In this document: one piece after another, positions 1 through 5,360 of the stretch
Position numbering within the stretch: the stretch's first letter is position 1
Layout of the letters: each line of letters begins with the position of its first letter
Assembly (NCBI GenBank): GCA_964485515.1
Contig: CAZALT010000206.1
Span: 1 to 5,547, forward strand
Source of the DNA: CAZALT01 sp964485515
Lineage (GTDB): Bacteria; Actinomycetota; Acidimicrobiia; Acidimicrobiales; Acidimicrobilacustridaceae
DNA length: 5,547 bases
Direction: 5' to 3'
Notes under the pieces: model-generated
The model's database searches: none
Told to the model about the DNA's origin: nothing
What the model saw: only the letters and a program-made list of their open reading frames with translations
Translations under genes and position numbers: made by a program

Positions 1-2
1 CG

Positions 3-50
3 TTCGATGTGATCGACCGCGCTGGTTGGTACGAGATCCTGGGGCTCTGA
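3..50 (+). CDS. C-terminal tail of an unidentified forward gene (5' end outside window)
   Basis: The frame beginning at base 3 reads FDVIDRAGWYEILGL and then TGA at 48-50. Its codons (ATC, GAC, CGC, TAC, GAG, CTG, CTC) are those preferred by the confirmed genes here, and the peptide has the look of a terminal amphipathic helix. The family cannot be named from 15 residues. A helix ending in 'GWYEILG' is loosely like the end of STAS-type domains, but this is only an impression. The remaining frames are either closed early or show no typical codon pattern. Confidence 0.4.
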   Translation, partial: FDVIDRAGWYEILGL

Positions 51-221
51 GATCCGCAGCCGACGCCCGCCCAGATCGCTGTGCCCTGGACGACCGACCT
101 GACCGGCGATCACCCGCAAGACCACCGTGGGTCGCTCCAGGCTACGGATGGTGACTTTCAAACCGTTTCTCGATCTTTCCAGGGTTTCGATAGGTTTCTG
201 TAGTCGAACGTATGTACCCTT
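51..221. other. Intergenic region upstream of the HNH gene
   Basis: No convincing gene is seen here. There is a weak separated inverted repeat, GATCGC at 74-79 and GCGATC at 106-111, with a loop too long to call a terminator. The last 60 bases are distinctly richer in A+T than the rest of the window and contain several GTTTC/GTTTCGA motifs, consistent with the promoter region of the following gene. Confidence 0.5.
204..219. promoter_or_regulatory. Degenerate LexA (SOS) box overlapping a possible -10 element
   Basis: The sequence TCGAAC-GTAT-GTACCC matches the actinobacterial SOS box TCGAAC-N4-GTTCGA perfectly in the left half and at 3 of 6 positions in the right half (9 of 12 in all). The hexamer TATGTA at 211-216 lies inside the box and could be a -10 element, placing transcription start close to the GTG at 222. 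A repressor site over the -10 box is the usual SOS arrangement, and some mycobacterial 13E12-family genes are known LexA targets. The poor right half means that binding may be weak or lost. Confidence 0.4.
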
Positions 222-1487
222 GTGGTCGTGGATGGAGCCCGGTCGACCTCGGAACCCGACGACGCTGATGCTGATGGGGTGTCGTCGTGGGTTGGTTCGG
301 TCGATCCGGCGCTGACCGAGTTGGCGTCGGTGGTGGATCGCTTGCGGTTGCCGGTGTCCACGGATGTGTTGGCTGATCTGTTGGGCATCGCCGATCGCCT
401 CGGGGCCCTGTCGTCGGCCTTGGTGGGCGACGTCGCGGCGGGCGAGTTGTTCGAGGTCGATGGTGCGGTGTCGATGGCGGGGTGGTTGAAGGATCGTGGC
501 CAGATGACCCATGGGGGGGCGGTGGCGTGTTCGAAGCGGTCCCGGCGTCTGCGGGGTTGTCCGGTGACCAGCGCGGCGTGGCTGGCCGGGTCGTTGTCGG
601 GTGGGCAGGTCGACGCGATCGTGGCGAACTTGTCTGACCGGGTGGCGGGGTTGTGGGCCGACCACGAGTCGGCTCTGGTGCCGTTGTTGGCCGAGATGTC
701 GGCGGTGGACACGGCGCGGATGATGATCGAGTGGCGGGCCAAGGCCGACGCCATCGTCGACGGTCCCGAGCCGGTCGAGCATCCCAACGAGGTGCATCTG
801 TCGCGTCTGCTCGACGGGCGCACCGCCCTGTCCGGTGATCTCGATGCGGATCTGTCCGCGTTGTTGCGCGCTGCGCTCGCCGAGGCGATGCCAGCGCACA
901 ACCGGGACGAACCGATCTCGCTGTCGCAGCGGCAGGCGGCGGGGCTCGAGGAGATCTGTCGCACCTACCTCGGTGAGCACGATCCGAAGGGTCGCAGGAA
1001 CCGTCCGCATCTGAACCTGACGGTCACCCTCGAAGACTTCCTGGCGGGTCGAGGTGGCTATGACACCGAGACCGGCGATGCGGTCTCGGCCGAGATGATC
1101 TCCGGTCTGGCCTGTGAGGCCGAGGTCCACCGGGTCGTGCTCAACACCCACGGCGCCGTGTTGTCCTACGGGCGGGCGACGCGGGTCGTGCCCCCGGATC
1201 TGCGTACCGCCATCGCGATTCGTGACCAGGGCTGTCGGTGGCCGGGTTGTGACCGCCCGGCGTGGGCCACCGAGATCCACCACATCGTGGCCTGGCAGCA
1301 CGGCGGGGCCACCGACGACACCAACTTGGTCACGTTGTGCTCGAAGCACCACCACCTGTTGCACCGTGACGACTGGGACTTCGTGTTGGATCCCGACACC
1401 AACATCGTGGCGGTCAGCCGGCCCGGTCATCCGCCCCGCTACGGCAAACCCAGACCCCAGCCCGGCACCCTCCTCATCGGAGACTGA
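222..1487 (+). CDS. DUF222 / 13E12-repeat family HNH endonuclease protein
   Basis: The 421-residue product has the two-part architecture of the actinobacterial 13E12 (REP13E12) family: a long helical DUF222 region (about residues 15-330) followed by a C-terminal HNH nuclease domain (about 335-390). In the HNH domain the zinc-binding pairs C338/C343 and C373/H376 are all present. So are the catalytic-type residues H353-H354 (in EIHHI), N368 and H377, with H381 nearby, so the nuclease looks intact. Length is usual for the family. GTG at 222 is chosen because it gives the longest frame and fits leaderless transcription from the TATGTA hexamer; no Shine-Dalgarno sequence precedes it. GTG at 228 is an alternative. 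The first half uses TTG for leucine far more than the sigma and membrane genes do, and such genes are often multicopy and mobile, so transfer is possible. The biological role of the family is unclear; DNA cleavage is inferred from the fold. Confidence 0.93.
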   Translation: MVVDGARSTSEPDDADADGVSSWVGSVDPALTELASVVDRLRLPVSTDVLADLLGIADRLGALSSALVGDVAAGELFEVDGAVSMAGWLKDRGQMTHGGAVACSKRSRRLRGCPVTSAAWLAGSLSGGQVDAIVANLSDRVAGLWADHESALVPLLAEMSAVDTARMMIEWRAKADAIVDGPEPVEHPNEVHLSRLLDGRTALSGDLDADLSALLRAALAEAMPAHNRDEPISLSQRQAAGLEEICRTYLGEHDPKGRRNRPHLNLTVTLEDFLAGRGGYDTETGDAVSAEMISGLACEAEVHRVVLNTHGAVLSYGRATRVVPPDLRTAIAIRDQGCRWPGCDRPAWATEIHHIVAWQHGGATDDTNLVTLCSKHHHLLHRDDWDFVLDPDTNIVAVSRPGHPPRYGKPRPQPGTLLIGD

Positions 1488-1514
1488 CCGGGCGGCGACA
1501 CGAGACACCGATTC

Positions 1515-1558
1515 GATCGAACAGCGATCGACCGAGGTGATCGAACCCAGGTGATCGA
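1515..1558. repeat. Cluster of GATCGA motifs with a 10-bp direct repeat
   Basis: GATCGA occurs at 1515, 1526, 1539 and 1553. The last two lie in an exact direct repeat, AGGTGATCGA at 1535-1544 and 1549-1558, with a 14-bp period. This sits between the HNH stop codon and its terminator. No function is evident; it may be simple slippage or the remains of a larger repeat. Confidence 0.5.
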
Positions 1559-1569
1559 CCGATCCCGAG

Positions 1570-1597
1570 ACCCGGGCAGGACCAACCCTGCCCGGGT
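1570..1597 (+). terminator. Intrinsic-type terminator of the HNH gene
   Basis: The arms ACCCGGGCAGG (1570-1580) and CCTGCCCGGGT (1587-1597) form a perfect 11-bp, mostly G:C stem with a 6-base loop (ACCAAC). No T-run follows, as is common for actinobacterial terminators. It lies 83 bp after the HNH stop and isolates that gene from the sigma operon. The symmetric stem could act on both strands. Confidence 0.8.
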
Positions 1598-1670
1598 ATC
1601 GCCGCGCCCCGGGTGGGCTTCCCGCCAGGGTCATGTATCGCACCGGCGGGGTCGCGTGTCGTCAGGGGCC

Positions 1671-1934
1671 ATGAGGCTGAGCGAGTCCCCACCACATCTG
1701 GCTCGAGGCGAGGCGAGACACCCCGCGGACCACCAGGAGTTCGAGGAGTTCTACCGAGCTGAGGTCGACGGGGCCATGCGCCTGGACGTCGGGCCGACGT
1801 CCCGGGGCGAGGCCCACGACATCGTCCACGACGCGTTCGTCGGCCGCAAAGATCCGTGCATCGAATCTCGGGGGTGGCGGGTCATAGGCGAGCATGAGGC
1901 TGAGCGGTTCCACGGTGGTGCCGGCTCCCGATGA
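1671..1934 (+). pseudogene. Truncated tandem copy of the ECF sigma factor (region 2 remnant)
   Basis: An ORF starting MRLSESPPHL aligns without a gap, codon for codon from its ATG, to the intact sigma gene at 1894. Over 58 codons, 27 residues are identical and about two thirds of bases match. The conserved parts are EFE..YR.E....MR at codons 23-37 and AHD.V.DAFVG at codons 48-58, which are the core of sigma region 2. Identical DNA blocks include the first 13 bases and GACGCGTTCGTCGG. After DAFVG the similarity fades; ESRGWR (about codons 64-69) may be a decayed form of ENPRAY. The frame then runs on into the next gene and stops at 1932-1934. Region 4 is entirely absent, so it cannot bind a -35 element. 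AGGGG lies only two bases before the ATG. Most likely it is an old, decayed duplicate; a short expressed region-2 peptide is possible but unproven. Confidence 0.75.
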
Positions 1935-2412
1935 GGTGGGGCGCCCGTTGGCGGATCGTGAGTTCGAGGACCTGTACCGGGACGAGATCGCTCGTGTCAT
2001 GCGCATGGCACGGGCGCTCACATCGGTGGACGACGCCCACGACGTCGTCCAGGACGCGTTCGTCGGGCTTCTGCGAGCGTGGGACACGACCGAGAACCCG
2101 CGGGCGTACCTCAACCGGTCGATCGTCAACGGCGCCCGCAACACCTACCGGCGACGCGACTCGCAGCGGGCGAGGGTGACCGCGTTGCGCAACGACGGCG
2201 CCGGTGCTCCGGCACCGACCGCCGACGAGTACCTCGACGACCTCATCGCCCGCCTGCCCGACACCCAGCGGGCTGTCGTCGTCCTGAAGTTCCACCTCCA
2301 GATGCAGGACCGCGAGATCGCTGACGCCCTGGGCATCCGCACCGGCTCGGTAGGACCTGCGCTCACCCGTGCCCTGCGTGCTCTCCGGAAGGAGCTCGAC
2401 CATGGCGCTTGA
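1894..2412 (+). CDS. ECF-type (SigE-family-like) RNA polymerase sigma factor
   Basis: This 172-residue protein directs RNA polymerase to a specific promoter set. Region 2 (about residues 23-89) begins EFEDLYRDEIARVMRMA, has the DAHDVVQDAFVG motif of region 2.2 (residues 47-58) and the AYLNRSIVNGARN segment of regions 2.3-2.4. A linker rich in alanine and proline (about 96-111) leads to region 4 (112-168) with LPDTQRAVVVLKFHLQ and a helix-turn-helix DREIADALGIRTGSVGPALT followed by RALRALRKEL. Length is normal for an ECF factor without extra domains. ATG at 1894 is fixed by an in-frame TAG at 1885-1887 and by the identical start context in the upstream remnant. The stop overlaps the next gene by 11 bases, so the two are translationally coupled. 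The recognition helix has SVGPALTRA where many relatives have TVKSRL-type residues, so promoter preference may be unusual. Confidence 0.93.
   Translation: MRLSGSTVVPAPDEVGRPLADREFEDLYRDEIARVMRMARALTSVDDAHDVVQDAFVGLLRAWDTTENPRAYLNRSIVNGARNTYRRRDSQRARVTALRNDGAGAPAPTADEYLDDLIARLPDTQRAVVVLKFHLQMQDREIADALGIRTGSVGPALTRALRALRKELDHGA
2387..2394 (+). promoter_or_regulatory. Strong ribosome binding site deciding the start of the membrane protein
   Basis: GGAAGGAG lies inside the last codons of the sigma gene, seven bases before the ATG at 2402. It favours that ATG over an upstream in-frame start at 2369, which would add 11 residues that overlap the sigma reading frame and has no such site. Confidence 0.85.
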
Positions 2413-4690
2413 AGACCAGATCCGATCCGCCCTCGCCGATCGCGACCGTCGCAGCAGCGGCGTACCCACGCCGACCCTGACCGAGATCGAGGCTGCGGCA
2501 TCCGCGGATGTCCGGCTCGTGCCCGACGACGAGGGTGCGGGTGCGGGTGCGGGTGTGGTGGGCGCCGGTTCCGTGGGCCGTGGTCCCCGTCGAGTCCAGG
2601 TGGCCGTCGCCGCGGCGGTCGCGCTCGTCTTGGCGATCGCCGGCGTCGTCGTGCTCGGCGATCGAGGCGACGAGGACGCGGTCGTCGCCGGCCCGGGTGC
2701 CGAGAGCGACGTGACCTGGCGGGACGCGCCGCTGCTCGCGCCGCACGATGCCGATTGGTACGTCACGCGTTGGGACCCGAACCTCCCACCGCCCGATGTG
2801 GTCCCCGCCCGATGGCCGGTGTCCGGCCTCGTCTTCGTGTCGCACGACGTCGCGTGGGGGCTCGGCGTGAGCTACGTCGCCGGTGACGCGGGCCCAGCGG
2901 TGAACGCCACGGGGGAGCAGAGGATCTCCGCGGAAGAGGTCGACCTGGCGGGCCGCCGGGTGACGGTCTACGAGCTCTCGTCCGCAGCTCCGCTCGGTTC
3001 TGGACTGCCGTCATCGGTCTCGACGACGGTCGCCTGGCGGCAGGGCTCGTTCGAGGTGACGCTCGATGGTTCGATCGGCGCGACGACCGGTGTCGTCGGC
3101 GACACGCCCGTGACGAACGAGGTACCCCCGGAGCCAGCACGGATCGCCTCCGAGGTGATCGAGGCGGTGGTGGCGTCTATCCAGCCCGTCCCGTTCGAGA
3201 GCTGGTCTGCCGCGCTGCAACCGGCCTACGGCGTGCCCGCTCCGGACGTGAGCGCGGACAGCGGCGCAGGTGTCTCCAGCTCTCCCTTCTTCGTAGGGGA
3301 CACCGTTCGTCCCCTGCGGATCGGCGCACCGGAGGAGGTCGCCTCCTCGAAGCTCTGGGTCGCACCGTGGACCGGCTCGTGGACGACGCTCAGGCAGACG
3401 TCGACCGGGGAGCCCCTCGCCCTCGAGGTCACGACCAGGCAGCACTCGTCGACCGGTGGGAACCTGGTTGGCGTGGACGGCACCTCCGTTCCGATCGACG
3501 TGCGGGGCACGCGTGGGGTGCGAGCGACCCGAGGCGGTGGCGTCTTCGTCGCACCCCTGTACGGAGGCGACGAGCCGCGAACCGCGGACAAGTCGATCAC
3601 CTGGAACGAATCCGGTTCGGAGGTGTCGCTCCTGTACCCGGCCGAGGTGAGCGACGACGAGGCCCTGGCGCTGGCCAACTCGCTCGTCATCCTCGACGAC
3701 GCCCCGTGGGAAGCGCTGCTGTTCCCCGGAGGTGATGCCGTCGACGATTCGTCCACGGCCGAGGGATCTGACCTGTCGGTGCTCGACTGGGGGACCTCGG
3801 CCGCCGTTGAGGACGTGTTCTCCTTCGAGGCGCCCCGAGGCGTCGAGTGGGAGATCGTCGACTACCGTCCGCCGCTCATGGGGGTTGGCGGCGCCGTGAC
3901 CAGCGCCACCTACGGGTACACCGTGCACTTCGAGCACCTTGGCCGCTCCTGGTCGCTGTTGGTCTCGTCAGATCCGAGTGAGGTGGTCTCGTCGCTGTGG
4001 TCTACGCGATCGGTGGTGATCGATGGCCGCTCCGTCGCGCTCGTCGATGCGGAGGACGGTTCGGCGGGGTTGTTCGCCGCCATCGTGGAAGGCGACTCAG
4101 ATCGGCGGTTCCGACTCCAGGGGAGCAGCGAGGTGCCGACACCCGATGGATCGGCGCTGCTGGCCCAGAGTGCGACGGAAGACGAGTATCGGGCCGTGGT
4201 GGCGCTGCTCGAGTCGGTCGCTGTCGAGGAGTGGGAGGCGAAGCTGCTCGCAGGGGTCATCTCGCCGTCTTCGGTCCTGCTGCCTCGCCAGACCGATCTG
4301 GCCGTGCTGTCGCTGTCGGCATCACGGGCCGCGAACGAAGCGGACACGGTGTCGGGAGGGTTCGAGACCTCGCTGGGGCCTGGTGTTCCCTTCGCCCTGC
4401 AGGTCGCCTCGGTTCCGGCGGTGCGGAGCGCGCAGACGCAGGCCATCCGCCTGCGGGGCCGGGACGCGACGGTGGTATCCGCTCCGTTCGACGGCAAGAT
4501 CGTCATCGGTTCGCTCCTGAGCGATCCGACCTCTCGTGTGGAGCTAGACCGCGCGCTGGTCTGGGAGGAGGGCGACGTCACGGTGACCCTGCTGTTCCCG
4601 TCGACGCTGAGCACCGATACGGCTATCGAGCTTGCCGAGTCCTTCGTGCATCCGACCCCCGAAGAGTGGCGCAGGCTCCTGGGGTTCTGA
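2402..4690 (+). CDS. Single-pass membrane protein, probable anti-sigma/sensor partner with four-repeat ectodomain
   Basis: The 762-residue protein has an N-terminal cytoplasmic part (1-64) with a short charged helix MALEDQIRSALADRDRR and a Gly/Ala linker. One membrane helix follows (about 65-86, preceded by R60, R63 and R64, so N-terminus inside), then about 675 residues outside. No cysteine is present, so there is no zinc-binding anti-sigma motif. The ectodomain seems to be four diverged repeats of 145-175 residues. Three repeats carry a W-x-x-G-type strand (W212, W401, W721), and all four end in a helix before a Trp-containing 'W..LL'-like motif (W268, W436, W611, W756). The strand-then-helix pattern resembles DUF4367-type domains of sigma-linked proteins; this is a likeness by eye only. 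ATG at 2402 is set by GGAAGGAG seven bases upstream and by overlap with the sigma stop. Gene order argues for sigma regulation; the ligand is unknown. No catalytic motif is seen, so a purely structural envelope role remains possible. Confidence 0.85.
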   Translation: MALEDQIRSALADRDRRSSGVPTPTLTEIEAAASADVRLVPDDEGAGAGAGVVGAGSVGRGPRRVQVAVAAAVALVLAIAGVVVLGDRGDEDAVVAGPGAESDVTWRDAPLLAPHDADWYVTRWDPNLPPPDVVPARWPVSGLVFVSHDVAWGLGVSYVAGDAGPAVNATGEQRISAEEVDLAGRRVTVYELSSAAPLGSGLPSSVSTTVAWRQGSFEVTLDGSIGATTGVVGDTPVTNEVPPEPARIASEVIEAVVASIQPVPFESWSAALQPAYGVPAPDVSADSGAGVSSSPFFVGDTVRPLRIGAPEEVASSKLWVAPWTGSWTTLRQTSTGEPLALEVTTRQHSSTGGNLVGVDGTSVPIDVRGTRGVRATRGGGVFVAPLYGGDEPRTADKSITWNESGSEVSLLYPAEVSDDEALALANSLVILDDAPWEALLFPGGDAVDDSSTAEGSDLSVLDWGTSAAVEDVFSFEAPRGVEWEIVDYRPPLMGVGGAVTSATYGYTVHFEHLGRSWSLLVSSDPSEVVSSLWSTRSVVIDGRSVALVDAEDGSAGLFAAIVEGDSDRRFRLQGSSEVPTPDGSALLAQSATEDEYRAVVALLESVAVEEWEAKLLAGVISPSSVLLPRQTDLAVLSLSASRAANEADTVSGGFETSLGPGVPFALQVASVPAVRSAQTQAIRLRGRDATVVSAPFDGKIVIGSLLSDPTSRVELDRALVWEEGDVTVTLLFPSTLSTDTAIELAESFVHPTPEEWRRLLGF
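2533..2556 (+). repeat. In-frame hexanucleotide tandem repeat (GGGTGC)
   Basis: Three exact GGGTGC units followed by GGGTGT encode a Gly-Ala tract (about residues 45-52) in the linker between the cytoplasmic head and the membrane helix of the preceding entry. A change in copy number would alter linker length by two residues without breaking the frame. Confidence 0.75.
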
Positions 4691-4698
4691 CCCGTGCG

Positions 4699-4777
4699 CT
4701 CATGCGTGCGTCCCGCTGGCGCTGGCGTGAGATCACCGGGCTGTGACCGCGGTGCAACCGAAGCGGAGCTGCCTCGG
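4699..4777. terminator. Weak hairpins between convergent genes, possible terminator region
   Basis: Two imperfect stems are seen between the forward membrane gene and the minus-strand HTH gene. One pairs CTCATGC (4699-4705) with GCGTGAG (4725-4731) through one G-T pair and a long loop. The other pairs CCGA.GC (4758-4764) with GC.TCGG (4771-4777). Neither has a T-run. Convergent genes need termination here, but neither stem is convincing. Confidence 0.25.
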
Positions 4778-4781
4778 CGTC
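4748..4781. repeat. Left copy of a two-part direct repeat flanking the minus-strand module
   Basis: CGCGGTGCAACCGA (4748-4761), then 11 bases, then CTCGGCGTC (4773-4781). The same two blocks in the same order and orientation, 9 bases apart, occur at 5470-5501. Fourteen and nine exact bases with nearly equal spacing are unlikely to be chance. The right end of this copy overlaps the stop codon of the HTH gene. Confidence 0.6.
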
Positions 4782-5079
4782 AACCTTTGCTGGACGAGCC
4801 CGACGGGCTGACCTCGCCGTAGCGCTGCTGGGCGGCCTGCTTCGAGACGCCGAGCGAGAGCCCGATCTGGCCCCACGTGTGTCCCGCCGCTCGGGCCGCT
4901 TGGATGGCGTCGACCAACGCTCCATCGATCCGCTCACGCTCGTCGACCAGCTCGACGATGCGATCCAACGCCGACAGATCGATCGGGACGAGGTCCCTCT
5001 CGTCTACCTCGTCCGCCCACTTCTCGAGTGCCCTGATCTTGCGCTCGATCTCCTCGCTGGTCTCGTCGTCCGCCCTCAT
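4780..5079 (-). CDS. Small HTH DNA-binding protein, putative antitoxin/autoregulator
   Basis: The 99-residue product has a charged, helical N-terminal part (about 5-58, many E/D/R/K, coiled-coil-like) and a C-terminal helix-turn-helix. The latter comprises DAIQAARAAGHTWGQIG (57-73) followed by LSLGVSKQAAQQRYG (74-88), a pattern found in many small actinobacterial HTH proteins related to sigma region 4. A short Ser-rich tail ends it. ATG at 5079 is preferred because it overlaps the upstream stop as ATGA, the usual sign of coupling; GTG at 5091 or 5088 would add four or three residues. It is the second gene of a pair with the BrnT-like gene, so the natural guess is an antitoxin that also represses its own operon. 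That role is inferred from position and fold only. Confidence 0.85.
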   Translation of the reverse strand: MRADDETSEEIERKIRALEKWADEVDERDLVPIDLSALDRIVELVDERERIDGALVDAIQAARAAGHTWGQIGLSLGVSKQAAQQRYGEVSPSGSSSKG

Positions 5080-5339
5080 CGAATCCACCACCCGAGGAGG
5101 AACTTCCGGCGTGCTGGCATGGCATGCACCACGACGACGCGTTCGGTCGACTCGATCGTGCCGACCTCGACGGGCATCCCAGTTGATGACGGTCCGACGT
5201 ACATGACCACTTCTCCGTCCTCGGTGTCGAACCTTTGCCAGCGATGGCGCAAGGCGTGGAGCATGTCGGCATCGGCGATCCCGTGGCGGCGCGCCGACGG
5301 GAGGATCGCAGGTTCATCACGGTAGGGACCGAGGTCCAC
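5076..5339 (-). CDS. Small BrnT-like protein, putative toxin of a toxin-antitoxin pair
   Basis: From GTG at 5339 the product is 87 residues: ILPSARRHGIADADMLHAL (12-30), a strand around the aspartate/glutamate-rich RFDTEDGEVVMYVGP (36-50), PVEVGTIES (56-64) and RVVVVHAMPARRKFL (67-81). The order 'HGI helix, three strands, HAMPAR' resembles small RelE-fold proteins such as BrnT, in which the toxin gene also precedes the antitoxin gene. Conserved-looking polar residues are H19, H28, E58, H72 and R77. A longer start at GTG 5384 is possible, but its 15 extra codons (AGA, AGC, TCA, AGA) are atypical, whereas another frame over the same bases is typical; hence the shorter form. No Shine-Dalgarno site is seen, and coupling to the preceding ORF, four bases away, may serve. 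RNase toxicity is not shown; an uncharacterised accessory protein is the alternative. Confidence 0.75.
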   Translation of the reverse strand: MDLGPYRDEPAILPSARRHGIADADMLHALRHRWQRFDTEDGEVVMYVGPSSTGMPVEVGTIESTERVVVVHAMPARRKFLLGWWIR

Positions 5340-5340
5340 G

Positions 5341-5360
5341 TCGTCAACCGATCTTGACGA
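5341..5360. promoter_or_regulatory. Perfect 7+7 inverted repeat, candidate operator of the minus-strand pair
   Basis: TCGTCAA (5341-5347) and TTGACGA (5354-5360) are perfect inverted copies separated by six bases (CCGATC). The dyad ends one base before the preferred GTG at 5339. Its size fits a dimeric HTH repressor site, and the neighbouring gene encodes such a protein. It also spans the stop codon of the upstream small ORF, so it could instead act as a small RNA hairpin. Confidence 0.45.

Noticed and set aside
158..964. Long minus-strand ORF of 268 codons opposite the HNH gene
   Set aside because: It is antisense to a clear DUF222/HNH gene; its translation is rich in Ser, Arg, Thr and Pro with no motif, typical of a shadow frame in GC-rich DNA.
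1551..1670. N-terminal extension of the sigma remnant to a GTG at 1551
   Set aside because: These 40 codons run through the HNH terminator hairpin and have no sigma similarity; similarity starts exactly at the ATG at 1671.
2369..2401. Earlier start of the membrane protein adding 11 residues
   Set aside because: The ribosome site GGAAGGAG at 2387-2394 would lie inside the gene; ATG 2402 has ideal spacing and overlaps the sigma stop.
3011..3937. Minus-strand ORF of 308 codons and others opposite the membrane gene
   Set aside because: The composition is Arg/Gly-rich and motif-free, and the plus-strand gene has a strong ribosome site, membrane helix and coherent internal repeats.
3997..4746. 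Plus-strand ORF of 249 codons overlapping the end of the membrane gene
   Set aside because: It is a frame shadow rich in Gly, Arg and Ala; the conserved helix-Trp repeat ends lie in the other frame.
4774..5238. Similar strings TCGGCGTC-AACCTTTGC (4774-4790) and TCGGTGTCGAACCTTTGC (5221-5238)
   Set aside because: The second lies within well-coded sequence of the BrnT-like gene, and the match is short with a one-base gap; chance is a sufficient explanation.
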